Notes: a model not told the origin generated them from the letters alone. Counted from the stretch's first letter, positions 1 through 9,275 are shown. The stretch is 64,000 nt of DNA from an uncultured Rhodobacterales bacterium (GCA_903873585.1 CAIQOV010000037.1:124001-188000); one strand, 5' to 3'. Program-made: numbers and translations.

Positions 1-51
1 AGCGCCGATGCCGCCCCCCCGTCTGATCCGCCACCGGTGATCTTGCCGTGA
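1..51 (+). CDS. tsaB: C-terminal end of a protein, probably TsaB (partial)
   Basis: An open frame enters from the left edge and stops at a TGA that overlaps the GTG start of the next gene. Only 16 residues are visible, a proline-rich tail ending in PPVILP. TsaB, a partner in the t6A tRNA modification complex, commonly sits directly upstream of rimI in alphaproteobacteria, often with such an overlap. The name is inferred from position; the visible residues alone do not prove it. Confidence 0.4.
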   Translation, partial: SADAAPPSDPPPVILP

Positions 52-455
52 CACCTGCGCAGATGGCCCAGTTGCACGCGGAAAGCTTCATTCTGCCGCC
101 GCCTTGGTCGCAGGGCGAACTTGAAGCGACCCTTGCCAGCCCCTTTACCTTTGCGCTTATACGGCCCAACGCCTTCCTGCTGGCCCAAGTCGTGGCTGGC
201 GAAGCGACCCTGCTCACCATCGCCGTCTCTCCCACCGCCCGCCGCACCGGCCTAGGGCGCGCCCTTGTCACAGACTTTCTGACCCAATCCCAAACCCGCC
301 AAGCCACCAGCGCCTTTCTCGAAGTCGCCGAAACCAACCACGCCGCCCGTGCCCTTTATACCGCCGCAGGTTTTGTCCCAACGGGTCGGCGCAAAGCTTA
401 CTACCGCAGCGCAGGCCAAAGCGTGGACGCCATTCTGATGGGCCGCCCCCTTTAA
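48..455 (+). CDS. rimI: GNAT N-acetyltransferase, RimI-like
   Basis: This 135-residue protein has the GNAT fold. The acetyl-CoA binding segment appears as VSPTARRTGLGRAL (about residues 60-73), followed by FLEVAETNHAARALYTAAGF (about 90-109), which is the usual RimI pattern ending in a GF strand. RimI acetylates the N-terminal alanine of ribosomal protein S18. The start is a GTG overlapping the upstream stop, which suggests translational coupling to the gene at the window edge. Family assignment is firm; specificity for S18 is inferred from length, pattern and likely tsaB context. Confidence 0.8.
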   Translation: MTPAQMAQLHAESFILPPPWSQGELEATLASPFTFALIRPNAFLLAQVVAGEATLLTIAVSPTARRTGLGRALVTDFLTQSQTRQATSAFLEVAETNHAARALYTAAGFVPTGRRKAYYRSAGQSVDAILMGRPL

Positions 456-678
456 CCCAAACCCCTTCACCAAGGCATAACTACTCCCAGCCGAGGCCGC
501 CGCGCGCCCTTAGGTGCTCATCTGTTGCTCAACCGCTCAAATGTCTGACTGAACTCTGTCAGATTCCTGTTGACCACCCGCGCCGCATCAAGCCTAAATC
601 CCCCACGACCGCCGCGATCTGGCCTTATTGAGTCTGCCAGTTCCAAAGGCGCAATATTTTGACAACCGGGAGACAGAC
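456..678. other. Intergenic region upstream of the nucleoside operon
   Basis: No gene is seen in this stretch. It holds an inverted repeat (544-563) and a possible sigma-70 promoter, described separately. The ribosome binding site GGGAG lies at about 668-672. Confidence 0.5.
544..599 (+). promoter_or_regulatory. Possible promoter and operator of the nucleoside operon
   Basis: The arms TCTGAC (544-549) and GTCAGA (558-563) form an inverted repeat with an 8-base spacer. Directly after it, TTGACC (570-575) and CTAAAT (594-599) are spaced like -35 and -10 boxes, 18 bases apart. The layout fits a regulator site just upstream of the -35 box of the nucleoside uptake operon. The regulator is unknown and the -10 match is weak. 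Confidence 0.35.
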
Positions 679-1674
679 ATGACCCTGATGAAACGCCTGC
701 TGGGGGCTTCGGCCGTTCTGGCGCTAAGCGCTGTGGCCGCATTGGCCGACCCTGCCATCATCTATGACGTTGGCGGCAAAAATGACAAATCCTTCAACCA
801 GTCGGCTTCAGAGGGTGCCCAACGCTGGGCCACCGAAACCGGCGGCACTTTCAAGGAACTGGAAATGCAAAGTGAGGCTCAGCGCGAGCAAGCCTTGCGC
901 CAACTGGCCGAAGCTGGGGCCAATCCCATCGTTATGACAGGCTTTGCCTTCGGCGATGCGCTTAACGCTGTCGCCCCTGACTATCCGGACACCAAGTTCG
1001 CCATCATCGATACGGAGGTTGATCAGCCGAACGTGAAATCGGTGATGTTCACCGAAGACCAAGGATCCTACCTTGCAGGCATGATGGCGGCTATGGCATC
1101 GAAGACAGGCGTTGTGGGCTTCATCGGCGGCATGGACGTCCCGACGATCCGCCGCTTTGGCTGCGGCTATGCGCAAGGCGTCAAGGCTGTCAACGCCGAT
1201 GCCACCGTGATCATCAACATGACGGGCACTGATGGCTCAGCATGGAACAACCCTGTGAAAGGCGCCGAGATTGCAAAGTCGCAAATATCGCAGAAGGCTG
1301 ATGTAATCTATGCCGCCGCTGGCGGTACGGGCGTTGGGGTTCTACAGGCCGCTGCCGATGGCGGCATCTTGTCGATCGGTGTCGACGACAATCAGAACCC
1401 CTTACACCCAGGTCAAGTTCTGACCTCGATGGTCAAGCGCGTCGACAACGCTGTCTATGAGGCCTTCAAAGCAGGCGCTGATCTGACGCCCGGGTTGACC
1501 GTGATGGACCTTGCCGCAGGTGGCGTTGACGTGGCGATGGATGATAACAACGCCGCCCTCGTCACTCCCGAGATGAAGGCCGCTGTCGAAGACGCCAGAG
1601 CCAAAATCACCTCGGGTGAGCTTAAGGTCCACAACTACACGACCGACAGCACCTGCCCTGCGGCTACGTTCTAA
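679..1674 (+). CDS. BMP-family ABC transporter substrate-binding protein (purine nucleosides)
   Basis: A 331-residue periplasmic binding protein of the BmpA/Med/TmpC family. A signal peptide spans residues 1-23, ending ALA before DPAIIYDVGG. The family hallmark NDKSFNQSA follows at about residues 35-43. BMP proteins bind purine nucleosides and feed them to a RbsA-like ATPase and two permeases, which are the next three genes. The start at 679 is chosen because GGGAG lies 7 bases upstream and it gives a clean signal peptide; in-frame codons further upstream would put extra residues before it. The stop overlaps the next start by one base (TAATG). Substrate is inferred from the downstream phosphorylase. 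Confidence 0.88.
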   Translation: MTLMKRLLGASAVLALSAVAALADPAIIYDVGGKNDKSFNQSASEGAQRWATETGGTFKELEMQSEAQREQALRQLAEAGANPIVMTGFAFGDALNAVAPDYPDTKFAIIDTEVDQPNVKSVMFTEDQGSYLAGMMAAMASKTGVVGFIGGMDVPTIRRFGCGYAQGVKAVNADATVIINMTGTDGSAWNNPVKGAEIAKSQISQKADVIYAAAGGTGVGVLQAAADGGILSIGVDDNQNPLHPGQVLTSMVKRVDNAVYEAFKAGADLTPGLTVMDLAAGGVDVAMDDNNAALVTPEMKAAVEDARAKITSGELKVHNYTTDSTCPAATF

Positions 1675-3263
1675 TGGCTGACGCCAAACAAGGGGGGCGG
1701 CAGGCAACTGCCGCCCCCGATCTGTCTTATGCCATCGAGCTTAAAGGCATCTCGAAAGCCTTTGGTCCGGTGCAAGCCAACCGCGACATCAACATCGCCG
1801 TGCCGCGCGGCACGATCCACGGGATCATCGGCGAAAACGGCGCGGGCAAGTCGACGCTGATGTCGATCCTGTACGGCTTTTACAAAGCTGACGCGGGCGA
1901 GATTTTTATCAACGGCCAACCCACCGCCATCCCCGACAGCCAAAGCGCGATCCGCGCGGGCATCGGCATGGTGTTTCAACATTTCAAGCTGGTGCAGAAT
2001 TTCACCGTGCTGGAAAATGTCATTTTGGGGGCGGAAGATGGCCCGCTGCTGAAATCCTCGCTCACCCGCGCGCGGGCCGAGCTAGAGGCGCTCAGCCGCG
2101 AATATGATCTGGATGTGCACCCAGACGCTGTGATCGAAGACCTGTCGGTGGGCCACCAACAGCGGGTCGAAATCCTGAAGGCCTTGTATCGACAGGCCGA
2201 GATTTTGATCTTGGATGAACCCACGGGCGTGCTAACCCCCGAAGAGGCCGACCATCTGTTTCGCATCCTTGCGGGCCTGAAAGCGCGTGGGCGCACGATC
2301 ATCCTGATCACCCACAAACTGCGCGAGATTATGGAGGCGACCGACAACGTTTCCGTCATGCGGCGCGGCACGATGGTGGGCACGGTCAAAACCGCCGAAA
2401 CCTCTCCCCAAGCTTTGGCGGAACTGATGGTGGGCCGCAAAGTCTTGCTAGAGGTTGAAAAGCGCCCCGCTAGCCCCGGCCGTGACGTGCTGGTGGTGGA
2501 AAACTTGACGGTGCAGACCGATGGCGTGGCGCGGTTGAAAGGTGTGAGCCTGACCATCCGCGCTGGTGAGATTTTGGGCATCGCCGGTGTGGCAGGCAAC
2601 GGCCAATCTGAACTGCTGCAAGCCTTGGGCGGCATTGCCCCCGCCACAGGGCGCATCACGCTGAACGGCGTTGATCTGCCGCTGAAGGGGCGCAAGGCCA
2701 ACGGCCAAACCCGCCGCGCCGCAGGCATTGCCCATGTGCCCGAAGACCGCCAGAACCTTGGCCTGATTATGGACTTTGCCGCTTGGGAGAACGTGGGCTT
2801 TGGCTATCACAACGCGCCAGAATACCAGAAAAACGCGCTGTTCATGGACAATGCCGCGCTGAAAGCCGACACCGCGCGCAAGATGGCCACCTTTGATGTG
2901 CGCCCCCCGATCCCGACTTTGCCTGCCAAGTCCTTCTCAGGCGGCAATCAGCAAAAGATCGTCGTCGCGCGTGAAATCGAACGCAACCCCGACCTGCTGC
3001 TGGTCGGCCAACCCACGCGCGGCGTGGACATTGGCGCGATTGAGTTTATCCACAAACAAATCGTAGCCCTGCGCGATGCGGGCAAGGCCATTTTGCTGGT
3101 GTCGGTGGAACTGGATGAGATCATGAGCCTTTCTGACCGCATCTTGGTGATGTTTGATGGCAAAATCATGGGCGAGCGTGACCCTGAAACCACCAACGAA
3201 CGCGACCTTGGCCTGCTGATGGCAGGCATGACAGGCGGCGACGCGCAGCGGAAAGAGGCCTAA
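1674..3263 (+). CDS. ABC transporter ATPase for nucleosides, double-domain (RbsA-like)
   Basis: The 529-residue protein contains two fused ATPase domains. The first has Walker A GENGAGKST (about 53-61), signature LSVGHQQR and Walker B LILDEPTG. The second has a degenerate Walker A (GVAGNGQSE, lacking the GKS/T lysine), signature FSGGNQQK and an altered Walker B LLLVGQPTRG. One intact and one degenerate site is typical of the RbsA/MglA-like ATPases that serve BMP-type nucleoside importers. It overlaps the binding-protein stop by one base, and the permease starts two bases after its stop, so the operon is tightly coupled. Confidence 0.9.
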   Translation: MADAKQGGRQATAAPDLSYAIELKGISKAFGPVQANRDINIAVPRGTIHGIIGENGAGKSTLMSILYGFYKADAGEIFINGQPTAIPDSQSAIRAGIGMVFQHFKLVQNFTVLENVILGAEDGPLLKSSLTRARAELEALSREYDLDVHPDAVIEDLSVGHQQRVEILKALYRQAEILILDEPTGVLTPEEADHLFRILAGLKARGRTIILITHKLREIMEATDNVSVMRRGTMVGTVKTAETSPQALAELMVGRKVLLEVEKRPASPGRDVLVVENLTVQTDGVARLKGVSLTIRAGEILGIAGVAGNGQSELLQALGGIAPATGRITLNGVDLPLKGRKANGQTRRAAGIAHVPEDRQNLGLIMDFAAWENVGFGYHNAPEYQKNALFMDNAALKADTARKMATFDVRPPIPTLPAKSFSGGNQQKIVVAREIERNPDLLLVGQPTRGVDIGAIEFIHKQIVALRDAGKAILLVSVELDEIMSLSDRILVMFDGKIMGERDPETTNERDLGLLMAGMTGGDAQRKEA

Positions 3264-3264
3264 G

Positions 3265-4356
3265 ATGGACAAGTTGCCCCGCTGGGCCGATGTGGTTTTG
3301 GTGCCGCTGATCTGCCTGATCATCGCCTTTGTCTTTTGCGGCATCTTGATCGCGGCCATCGGGCAAAGCCCGTTGCAGGCGATTTGGATCATGATTGACG
3401 GCTCGTTCGGGTCAACCAACGGCTTGGGCTATACGCTGTATTACGCGACGAACTTCATCTTCACGGGCCTTGCCGTGTCGATCGCCTTTCAGGCCAGCCT
3501 GTTCAACATTGGCGGTGAGGGGCAGGCGACCCTGGGCGGCTTGGGCGTGGCGCTGTCGTGCCTGCTGATCCCGTGGCCGCATTGGTCGTTGGCGCTGCTG
3601 GGGTCGCTTGCGGCGGGGGCGGCGTTTGGCGCGGCTTGGGGCTTTTTGCCCGCATGGCTGCAAGCCAAGCGCGGCAGCCATATCGTGATCACCACGATGA
3701 TGTTCAACTTCATCGCCTATGCCTTGATGAACTACGTTCTGGTCAACCTGCTGCGCCCGATGGGCAGCATGGACCCAGCCTCGGCCCGCTTTGACAAGGC
3801 TTATAACCTGCCCAAACTGGGCGATATTCTGGGGCTGGTGGGGATCCCGTTTTCCAGCAAGAATCCGGCCAATATCACCTTCCTGATTGCCATTGCCTTG
3901 GCTGTCGGGGTTTGGGCGCTGTTGTGGCACACGCGCTTGGGTTACGCCCTGCGCGCCTTTGGCAAGCAGGAAAAGGCCGCCCTTTATGCGGGCATTGATC
4001 CGGTCAAGATCACGATCTACGCCCTGCTGCTGTCGGGCGGCATTTCGGGGCTGATGGCGGTGAATGCTGTGCAGGGGGCGGCGCATCGGTTGGTGCTGAA
4101 CTCGGTCGAAGGGGCAGGGTTCATCGGCATCGCTGTGGCCTTGATGGGGCGCAACCATCCCTTTGGCATCGTGATCGCCTCGATCTTGTTTGGCTTCCTG
4201 TACGAAGGCGGATCGCAGCTTGCCATGGGCACCACCATCCCGCGCGAGGTCATCACCGTGCTGCAAGCCTTGGTCATCCTATTCACGGGGGCGCTGCCTT
4301 ATATGGTGCAAAAACCGCTGGAACATCTGTTCGCTAAGTTCGGAGGGGCCAAGTGA
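3265..4356 (+). CDS. ABC transporter permease for nucleosides, subunit 1
   Basis: A 363-residue integral membrane protein of the BPD_transp_2 (ribose/branched-chain amino acid type) permease family. About eight to ten hydrophobic segments are visible, with the conserved FNIGGEGQATLGG motif near residues 76-88. It would form a heterodimeric channel with the next gene product. Its stop overlaps the next start as ATGA. Confidence 0.88.
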   Translation: MDKLPRWADVVLVPLICLIIAFVFCGILIAAIGQSPLQAIWIMIDGSFGSTNGLGYTLYYATNFIFTGLAVSIAFQASLFNIGGEGQATLGGLGVALSCLLIPWPHWSLALLGSLAAGAAFGAAWGFLPAWLQAKRGSHIVITTMMFNFIAYALMNYVLVNLLRPMGSMDPASARFDKAYNLPKLGDILGLVGIPFSSKNPANITFLIAIALAVGVWALLWHTRLGYALRAFGKQEKAALYAGIDPVKITIYALLLSGGISGLMAVNAVQGAAHRLVLNSVEGAGFIGIAVALMGRNHPFGIVIASILFGFLYEGGSQLAMGTTIPREVITVLQALVILFTGALPYMVQKPLEHLFAKFGGAK

Positions 4357-5327
4357 TGGATCTGGCGAGCTTCCTGCAAATCCTCGATTCCACGATCCGC
4401 TTGGCCACGCCCTTGCTGTTTGCCTGCCTTGCGGGCCTGTTTTCGGAACGCGCGGGGGTGTTTGACATCGGGCTTGAAGGCAAAATGCTGGTCGCGGCCT
4501 TTGCTGCGGCGGCGGCAAGCTATGCCACGGGCAGCGTTTGGGTGGGTGTGCTGGCGGGGATCGGCGCGTCGTGCCTATTTGCCGCGATCCATGGGCTGGC
4601 GAGCATCACCTTTCGCGGCAATCAGTTGATTTCTGGCGTGGCGGTGAACTTCCTCGCCTCTGGCCTGACGGTGGTGTTGGGGACAAGTTGGTTCAAACTG
4701 GGCGGGCAGACGCCAGCCTTGGTCGACGGGATGCGCTTTGCCGACATAACCTTTCCCTTCGCAACAACCGCTGGCCAAGGCGATGCGGGGCTGGTGGGGG
4801 GCATATACAGCCATGTTCTGTCGGGCCATTCGATCTTGGTTTATGTAGCACTTGCCTGCGTGCCGCTAACATGGTGGGTGCTGTACCGCACCCGCTTTGG
4901 CCTGCGCCTGCGCGCTGTGGGTGAAAACCCTGCGGCGGTGGATACGGCGGGGGTATCGGTGACGGGGCTGCGCTATGCGGCGGTCGGGATTACGGGGGTT
5001 TTGTGCGGGCTGGCGGGGGCCTATATGTCGATGGGCCTGTCGGCGGGCTTTCTGCGCGAGATGACGGCAGGGCGCGGCTACATAGCCCTTGCGGCGCTGA
5101 TCTTCGCCAAATGGCGGCCGTGGTATGCGCTGATGGCCTGCCTTCTGTTTGGCCTGCTGGATGCCGTAGCCATCCGCTTTCAAAACATCGACCTTGGCGT
5201 GCTGGTCATTCCTGTGCAGTTCACCCAAGCTCTGCCCTATATCCTGACCGTGATCATTCTGGCGGGCTTTGTTGGCAAAGCCATCCCGCCCCGCGCCGGA
5301 GGCGAAGCCTATGTCAAAGAGCGTTGA
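4353..5327 (+). CDS. ABC transporter permease for nucleosides, subunit 2
   Basis: A 324-residue permease paralogous to the preceding one. The family signature is visible as FSERAGVFDIGLEGKMLVAA (about 29-48). Membrane helices run to a C-terminal segment ending FVGKAIPP. Its last 17 bases overlap the start of the phosphorylase gene, so the transporter and the first intracellular enzyme are co-translated. The pairing of two unequal permeases matches the NupB/NupC-like arrangement of nucleoside importers. Confidence 0.88.
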   Translation: MMDLASFLQILDSTIRLATPLLFACLAGLFSERAGVFDIGLEGKMLVAAFAAAAASYATGSVWVGVLAGIGASCLFAAIHGLASITFRGNQLISGVAVNFLASGLTVVLGTSWFKLGGQTPALVDGMRFADITFPFATTAGQGDAGLVGGIYSHVLSGHSILVYVALACVPLTWWVLYRTRFGLRLRAVGENPAAVDTAGVSVTGLRYAAVGITGVLCGLAGAYMSMGLSAGFLREMTAGRGYIALAALIFAKWRPWYALMACLLFGLLDAVAIRFQNIDLGVLVIPVQFTQALPYILTVIILAGFVGKAIPPRAGGEAYVKER

Positions 5328-6105
5328 GATCATCCGCAACCGTGCGGGAAGTGCGCCGATAGAACTGGCGCTGATCCTTGGATCAGGCTTGGGCCATCTT
5401 GCCCATGCGGTGAACGGTGTGGCCATTCCCTACGCCGATTTGCCGGGCTTTCCCCATGTCAGCGTATCGGGCCATAACCCCAGCCTGCACGTGGGCACGC
5501 TAGAAGGCGTGCGCGTCGCGGTGCTGGGCGCGCGGGAACATTACTATGAAAAGGGCAACCCCGCCGCGATGCGGGTGGCTTTGGAAACGCTAAAAGCGCT
5601 GGGAGTGGGGTCGCTGATTGCCACCAACGCCGCAGGCAGCCTGCGCGCCGATATCCGGCCCGGCGATCTGATGCTGCTGTCTGATCACATCAACTTTTCC
5701 GGCCTAAACCCCTTGATCGGTGAACCAACCGACGCGCGTTTTGTGCCCATGACCGATGCCCACAACCCCGCCATCCGCGCGGCCTTGCAGGCGGCGGCTA
5801 TGGCGGAAGGCGTGGCCCTGCCGCAAGGCGTTTATGCGTGGTATTCCGGCCCCAGCTTTGAAACGCCCGCCGAAATTCGCGCGATCAAGATTTTGGGCGG
5901 CGATGCGGTGGGCATGTCAACCGTGCCCGAGGTGATCTTGGCGCGCTTTTTGGGCCTGAAAGTGGCGGCGATTTCCACCATCACCAACATGGCGGCGGGC
6001 TTGTCGGATGAGAAAATCAGCCACGAGCACACCAAGGCCATGGCTCCTTTGGGCGCGGCAAAGCTGGAAAAGATCCTGCGCCGTTATCTGCGCGACATGG
6101 CCTAA
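5311..6105 (+). CDS. punA: Purine nucleoside phosphorylase (trimeric type)
   Basis: This 264-residue enzyme splits inosine or guanosine with phosphate into base and ribose-1-phosphate. Recognisable elements are the phosphate-binding LGSGLGHLA (about 21-29), the region around REHYYEKG, SDHIN, the base-pocket SGPSFETPAEIR, GGDAVGMSTVPEV and the TITNMAAGLS loop with the base-contacting Asn. These match the trimeric PNP family (human PNP, XapA) rather than hexameric DeoD. The start at 5311 has GGAGG at 5298-5302. As last gene of the importer operon it makes purine nucleoside salvage the likely role of the whole unit. Confidence 0.9.
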   Translation: MSKSVEIIRNRAGSAPIELALILGSGLGHLAHAVNGVAIPYADLPGFPHVSVSGHNPSLHVGTLEGVRVAVLGAREHYYEKGNPAAMRVALETLKALGVGSLIATNAAGSLRADIRPGDLMLLSDHINFSGLNPLIGEPTDARFVPMTDAHNPAIRAALQAAAMAEGVALPQGVYAWYSGPSFETPAEIRAIKILGGDAVGMSTVPEVILARFLGLKVAAISTITNMAAGLSDEKISHEHTKAMAPLGAAKLEKILRRYLRDMA

Positions 6106-6195
6106 ACACCTGCAAAAGACGACCGTTTTATGCGTGATTTCCCCAAGGATTTGAGGGACATGTGCGACTTTTTGGCCCCATTTCACCACCAATTG

Positions 6196-6227
6196 AACGC
6201 TTGAAGAAAAACTTTCTCAGAAGCGTT
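6196..6227. repeat. Inverted repeat upstream of the TauE-type gene
   Basis: The perfect 7-base arms AACGCTT (6196-6202) and AAGCGTT (6221-6227) are separated by 18 AT-rich bases. It could be a regulator site for the downstream exporter gene or a weak terminator of the upstream operon. No U-tract follows, so a terminator is less likely. Confidence 0.3.
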
Positions 6228-6301
6228 TGACTTGGGGGCAAAACCCGCGCAAGCCTGATCGAAACAGGCCCGCCGAAACCGGCACAGACCCCACAGGCAC
6301 G

Positions 6302-7213
6302 ATGCAGTTGTACCTTCCCATCGCCGAAGTCTCGGTGAACGCCTTTGTCCTTTTGGGGCTTGGCGGGCTGATCGGCTTTTTGTCGGGCATGTTCGGTGTG
6401 GGCGGTGGGTTCTTGATCACACCCTTGCTGATGATGATCGGGGTTCCCCCCGGTGTTGCGGTGGCGACGGGGGCCAATCAGGTTGTGGCCTCGTCGATCT
6501 CGGGGGCATTGGCGCAGTTCAAGCGGCGCGCGGTCGATTTGCCGATGGGCGCGGTGTTGACTGGCGGCGGCTTGGCCGGTTCCACACTGGGCGGCTATGT
6601 GTTTGACCTGATGAGCAGGCTTGGCCAAACCGACCTGTTCGTGCAACTGTCTTATGTGCTGTTTTTGGGCCTGATCGGCACGATGATGCTGACAGAAAGC
6701 ATCAATTCGCTGCGCCGCACGGGCAAGGCGCAGGTGCGGCGGTCGCATGTGCATTCTTGGGTGCACCGCATGCCGTTCAAGATGAAATTCCGCGCTTCGG
6801 GGCTGTATATCTCGGTCATTCCGCCTTTGCTGGTGGGGGCGGCGGTGGGCTTTTTGTCGGCGATCATGGGGGTGGGCGGCGGCTTTGTGATGGTGCCGGC
6901 GATGATCTACCTGTTGGGCATGCCCACCAAGGTTGTGGTGGGCACAAGCCTGTTCCAGATCACCTTTGTGACGGGCTATACCACGCTGGTGCACGCAGTC
7001 ACGCATCACACGGTGGATATGATGCTGGCCCTGCTGCTGATCATCGGCGGGGTGATCGGCGCGCAGATCGGTGCACGGGTGGGCGTACGGCTAAAGGCTG
7101 AACAGTTGCGGATTTTGCTGTCGATCTTGGTGCTGGCCGTGGCGGTCAAGATCGGGTTTGACCTGTTGTTGACACCGGCAGAACTGTTCTCTGTCACGCG
7201 GGTGGCATCATGA
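6302..7213 (+). CDS. TauE/SafE family sulfite/organic anion exporter
   Basis: A 303-residue multi-pass membrane protein. It shows the internal duplication of the family: GMFGVGGGFLITPLL near residue 30 and IMGVGGGFVMVPAM near residue 190, each opening a half of the protein. About eight helices are expected. TauE/SafE proteins export sulfite, sulfoacetate or related anions. The start at 6302 (MQLYLPIAEVSVN) is chosen because the hydrophobic core starts straight after it; the in-frame upstream extension is polar and arginine/proline rich. It overlaps the next gene by 4 bases. Confidence 0.85.
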   Translation: MQLYLPIAEVSVNAFVLLGLGGLIGFLSGMFGVGGGFLITPLLMMIGVPPGVAVATGANQVVASSISGALAQFKRRAVDLPMGAVLTGGGLAGSTLGGYVFDLMSRLGQTDLFVQLSYVLFLGLIGTMMLTESINSLRRTGKAQVRRSHVHSWVHRMPFKMKFRASGLYISVIPPLLVGAAVGFLSAIMGVGGGFVMVPAMIYLLGMPTKVVVGTSLFQITFVTGYTTLVHAVTHHTVDMMLALLLIIGGVIGAQIGARVGVRLKAEQLRILLSILVLAVAVKIGFDLLLTPAELFSVTRVAS

Positions 7214-7959
7214 AGCACTGGCTTTTGGCGCTGTGCCTGATGGTGCTTCCGGTTCAGGCCGAAGAGATTGTGTCAGGCGTCAGCCAATCGGGCGTGTCGA
7301 TCACGACCAGTTTCGATGGTGCCTCGATCTTGGTTTACGGTGCCGCCCTGCGCGATGCGCCTGCACCGACTTGGCCCTTGATGGAGGTGATCATCACGGT
7401 CGAGGGGCCTTCAACCCCGCTTGTGATCCGCAAGAAAGACCATGTCGCGGGCATCTGGCTGAACCGGGGTTCGGTGAAGATCACCGCAGCGCCCAGCTTT
7501 TATGCCGTGGCATCGACCAAAGCCATGGGCGATATTCTGCTGCCCGCCGAGGATGAGAAATACCACATCACCATCCCCCAAACGATCAACGCCGCCGCCG
7601 CCCCCAGCGCTGACCAAGCCCCCTATATCGAAGCGTTGCAGCGCATCCGTCGGGCTTCAGGCTCATTCGTTCTGGCGCCCGACAGCGTTCTGTTGCTGCG
7701 CCAAGCCCTGTTTCGCACCGACATCAGCCTGCCCGCCAACTTGGTCGAAGGCCCCTACAAGGTGCGCATCTTTCTAACGCGGGGCGGTCAGGTGGTCGAT
7801 ATGCAGGAAAGCCAGATCGACGTGCAAAAAGCAGGTGTCGAGCGGGCGCTGTACAAACTGGCGATGGAGCAGCCCTTGGTCTACGGCCTGTTATCCTTGC
7901 TGATGGCCATGGTGGCCGGATGGGGCGCACAAGAGCTGTTCAAACGGCTGCGGATCTAG
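7210..7959 (+). CDS. TIGR02186-like periplasmic protein with C-terminal membrane anchor
   Basis: The 249-residue protein begins with a signal peptide (MKHWLLALCLMVLPVQA) and ends with one hydrophobic helix around residues 220-240 followed by KRLRI, so the bulk is predicted periplasmic and tail-anchored. The central region (VYGAALRDAP, KDHVAGIWLNRGSVKI) matches my recollection of the alphaproteobacterial family TIGR02186, whose function is unknown. These proteins are regularly encoded next to TauE/SafE exporters, as here with an ATGA overlap, so a joint role is likely. Confidence 0.75.
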   Translation: MKHWLLALCLMVLPVQAEEIVSGVSQSGVSITTSFDGASILVYGAALRDAPAPTWPLMEVIITVEGPSTPLVIRKKDHVAGIWLNRGSVKITAAPSFYAVASTKAMGDILLPAEDEKYHITIPQTINAAAAPSADQAPYIEALQRIRRASGSFVLAPDSVLLLRQALFRTDISLPANLVEGPYKVRIFLTRGGQVVDMQESQIDVQKAGVERALYKLAMEQPLVYGLLSLLMAMVAGWGAQELFKRLRI

Positions 7960-9275
7960 GCGGCCTTGGCCAGCACCAAGGGAAAGGCGCGGTACAGCGC
8001 AATCCCGCGCGCGGCATTCATCACCATCAGCGCGGCCCACAGGCCCTGATTGCCCAAGCTGGGCACCAGAACCGCCAAAGCTGCGGCATAGACAAAGGCC
8101 ACCCGAATAGCGGCCCGCCGCATAGATTGCGTCAAAAGCGCACCGATGAAGATGCCGTCATAAATCCACGCCGCCGTGCCGATCAGCGGGGACGCGATCA
8201 GCCAAGGCAGCAAAGCTATGGCTTGGCTTTGCACATCAGGCGCGTTGGTCATCAGGTGGATGGCAAGATAGCCCCCAATCGCAAAGGCCAAGGCCAATAG
8301 GCCCGCCCCACCATAGCCCCATTGCATCGACATCCGCGCCGCCTGCCTAAGCGCGGCGGGGTTTTTCGCGCCCAGCGCTTGGCCCACCAGCGTTTCGGCG
8401 GCAAAGGCCACACCGTCCAGCGCAAAGGCCATGATCGACAGGAATTGCAGCAAGATCTGGTTCGCGGCCAGCGTGGCATCGCCAAACCGCGCGCCCAGAA
8501 AGACGAATGCGGTGAAGGACAGTTGCAAGATCACGGTTCGGATCAAGATATCCCGACTGGCCGAAAAGGTGCGCCGCAACGCCTCGGGGGTCAGCAGGCG
8601 GTGCAGGGCAGCGCGGATCGGCGCAAAGGCGGCGCGGGCAAGGTAAAGACCCAGCGCCAAACCGGTCAGTTCCGCGATAAGGCTGGCACTCGCCACCCCC
8701 GCCACGCCCCAGCCAAAGCCAATGACAAACCACAGATCCAGCACCATGTTCAGCCCGTTCTGCCACAGTTGCAACACCAACACGGCCCGTGTCCGCTCGG
8801 TTCCAACAAAATAGCCGGTTAGGGCATATAGGCCGATGGTGGCGGGGGCGGCCCAGATGCGGATGGCCAGAAAGGTTATCGCCATCGCCTCGACCTGCGG
8901 GCTGGCGGGGGCTAGGCGCAGGGCCCACGCGAACAGCCATGGGTGCAGGGCAATCAGCACAAGGCCCGCCGCAAAGGCAATCATCAAAGCGCGCACAAGG
9001 GTGGCTGACAGTTCGACCGCATCCGCAGCACCCTTGGATTGGGCGGCAAGGCCCGACGTGCTCATCCGCAAAAAGCCAAAGGCCCAGTACAGCGTCGACA
9101 AGATCGTGGCCCCCAACCCCACCGCCCCAATCGGGGCGGCTTGGCCCAGATGGCCGATCACGGCGGTGTCCATCGCCCCCAACAGGGGCACGGTGGCGTT
9201 GGACAGCACGATGGGCAAGGCGATGGTCAGGATACGGCGGTGGGTTAGGGCAGGCGTGGTGGGGGTGGCCGTCAT
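7956..9275 (-). CDS. MATE family efflux transporter
   Basis: A 439-residue protein with about twelve hydrophobic helices in two similar halves. The N-terminal part ALPIVLSNATVPLLGAMDTA and the AVIGHLG segment are typical of the DinF-like branch of MATE cation-coupled drug or metabolite exporters. The start at 9275 is preferred because a longer frame adds an Arg/Pro-rich leader and because this ATG overlaps the stop of the upstream thioesterase gene (ATGA, 9272-9275). It is the last gene of a three-gene minus-strand run and converges with the TIGR02186-like gene, overlapping it by 4 bases. Confidence 0.88.
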   Translation of the reverse strand: MTATPTTPALTHRRILTIALPIVLSNATVPLLGAMDTAVIGHLGQAAPIGAVGLGATILSTLYWAFGFLRMSTSGLAAQSKGAADAVELSATLVRALMIAFAAGLVLIALHPWLFAWALRLAPASPQVEAMAITFLAIRIWAAPATIGLYALTGYFVGTERTRAVLVLQLWQNGLNMVLDLWFVIGFGWGVAGVASASLIAELTGLALGLYLARAAFAPIRAALHRLLTPEALRRTFSASRDILIRTVILQLSFTAFVFLGARFGDATLAANQILLQFLSIMAFALDGVAFAAETLVGQALGAKNPAALRQAARMSMQWGYGGAGLLALAFAIGGYLAIHLMTNAPDVQSQAIALLPWLIASPLIGTAAWIYDGIFIGALLTQSMRRAAIRVAFVYAAALAVLVPSLGNQGLWAALMVMNAARGIALYRAFPLVLAKAA

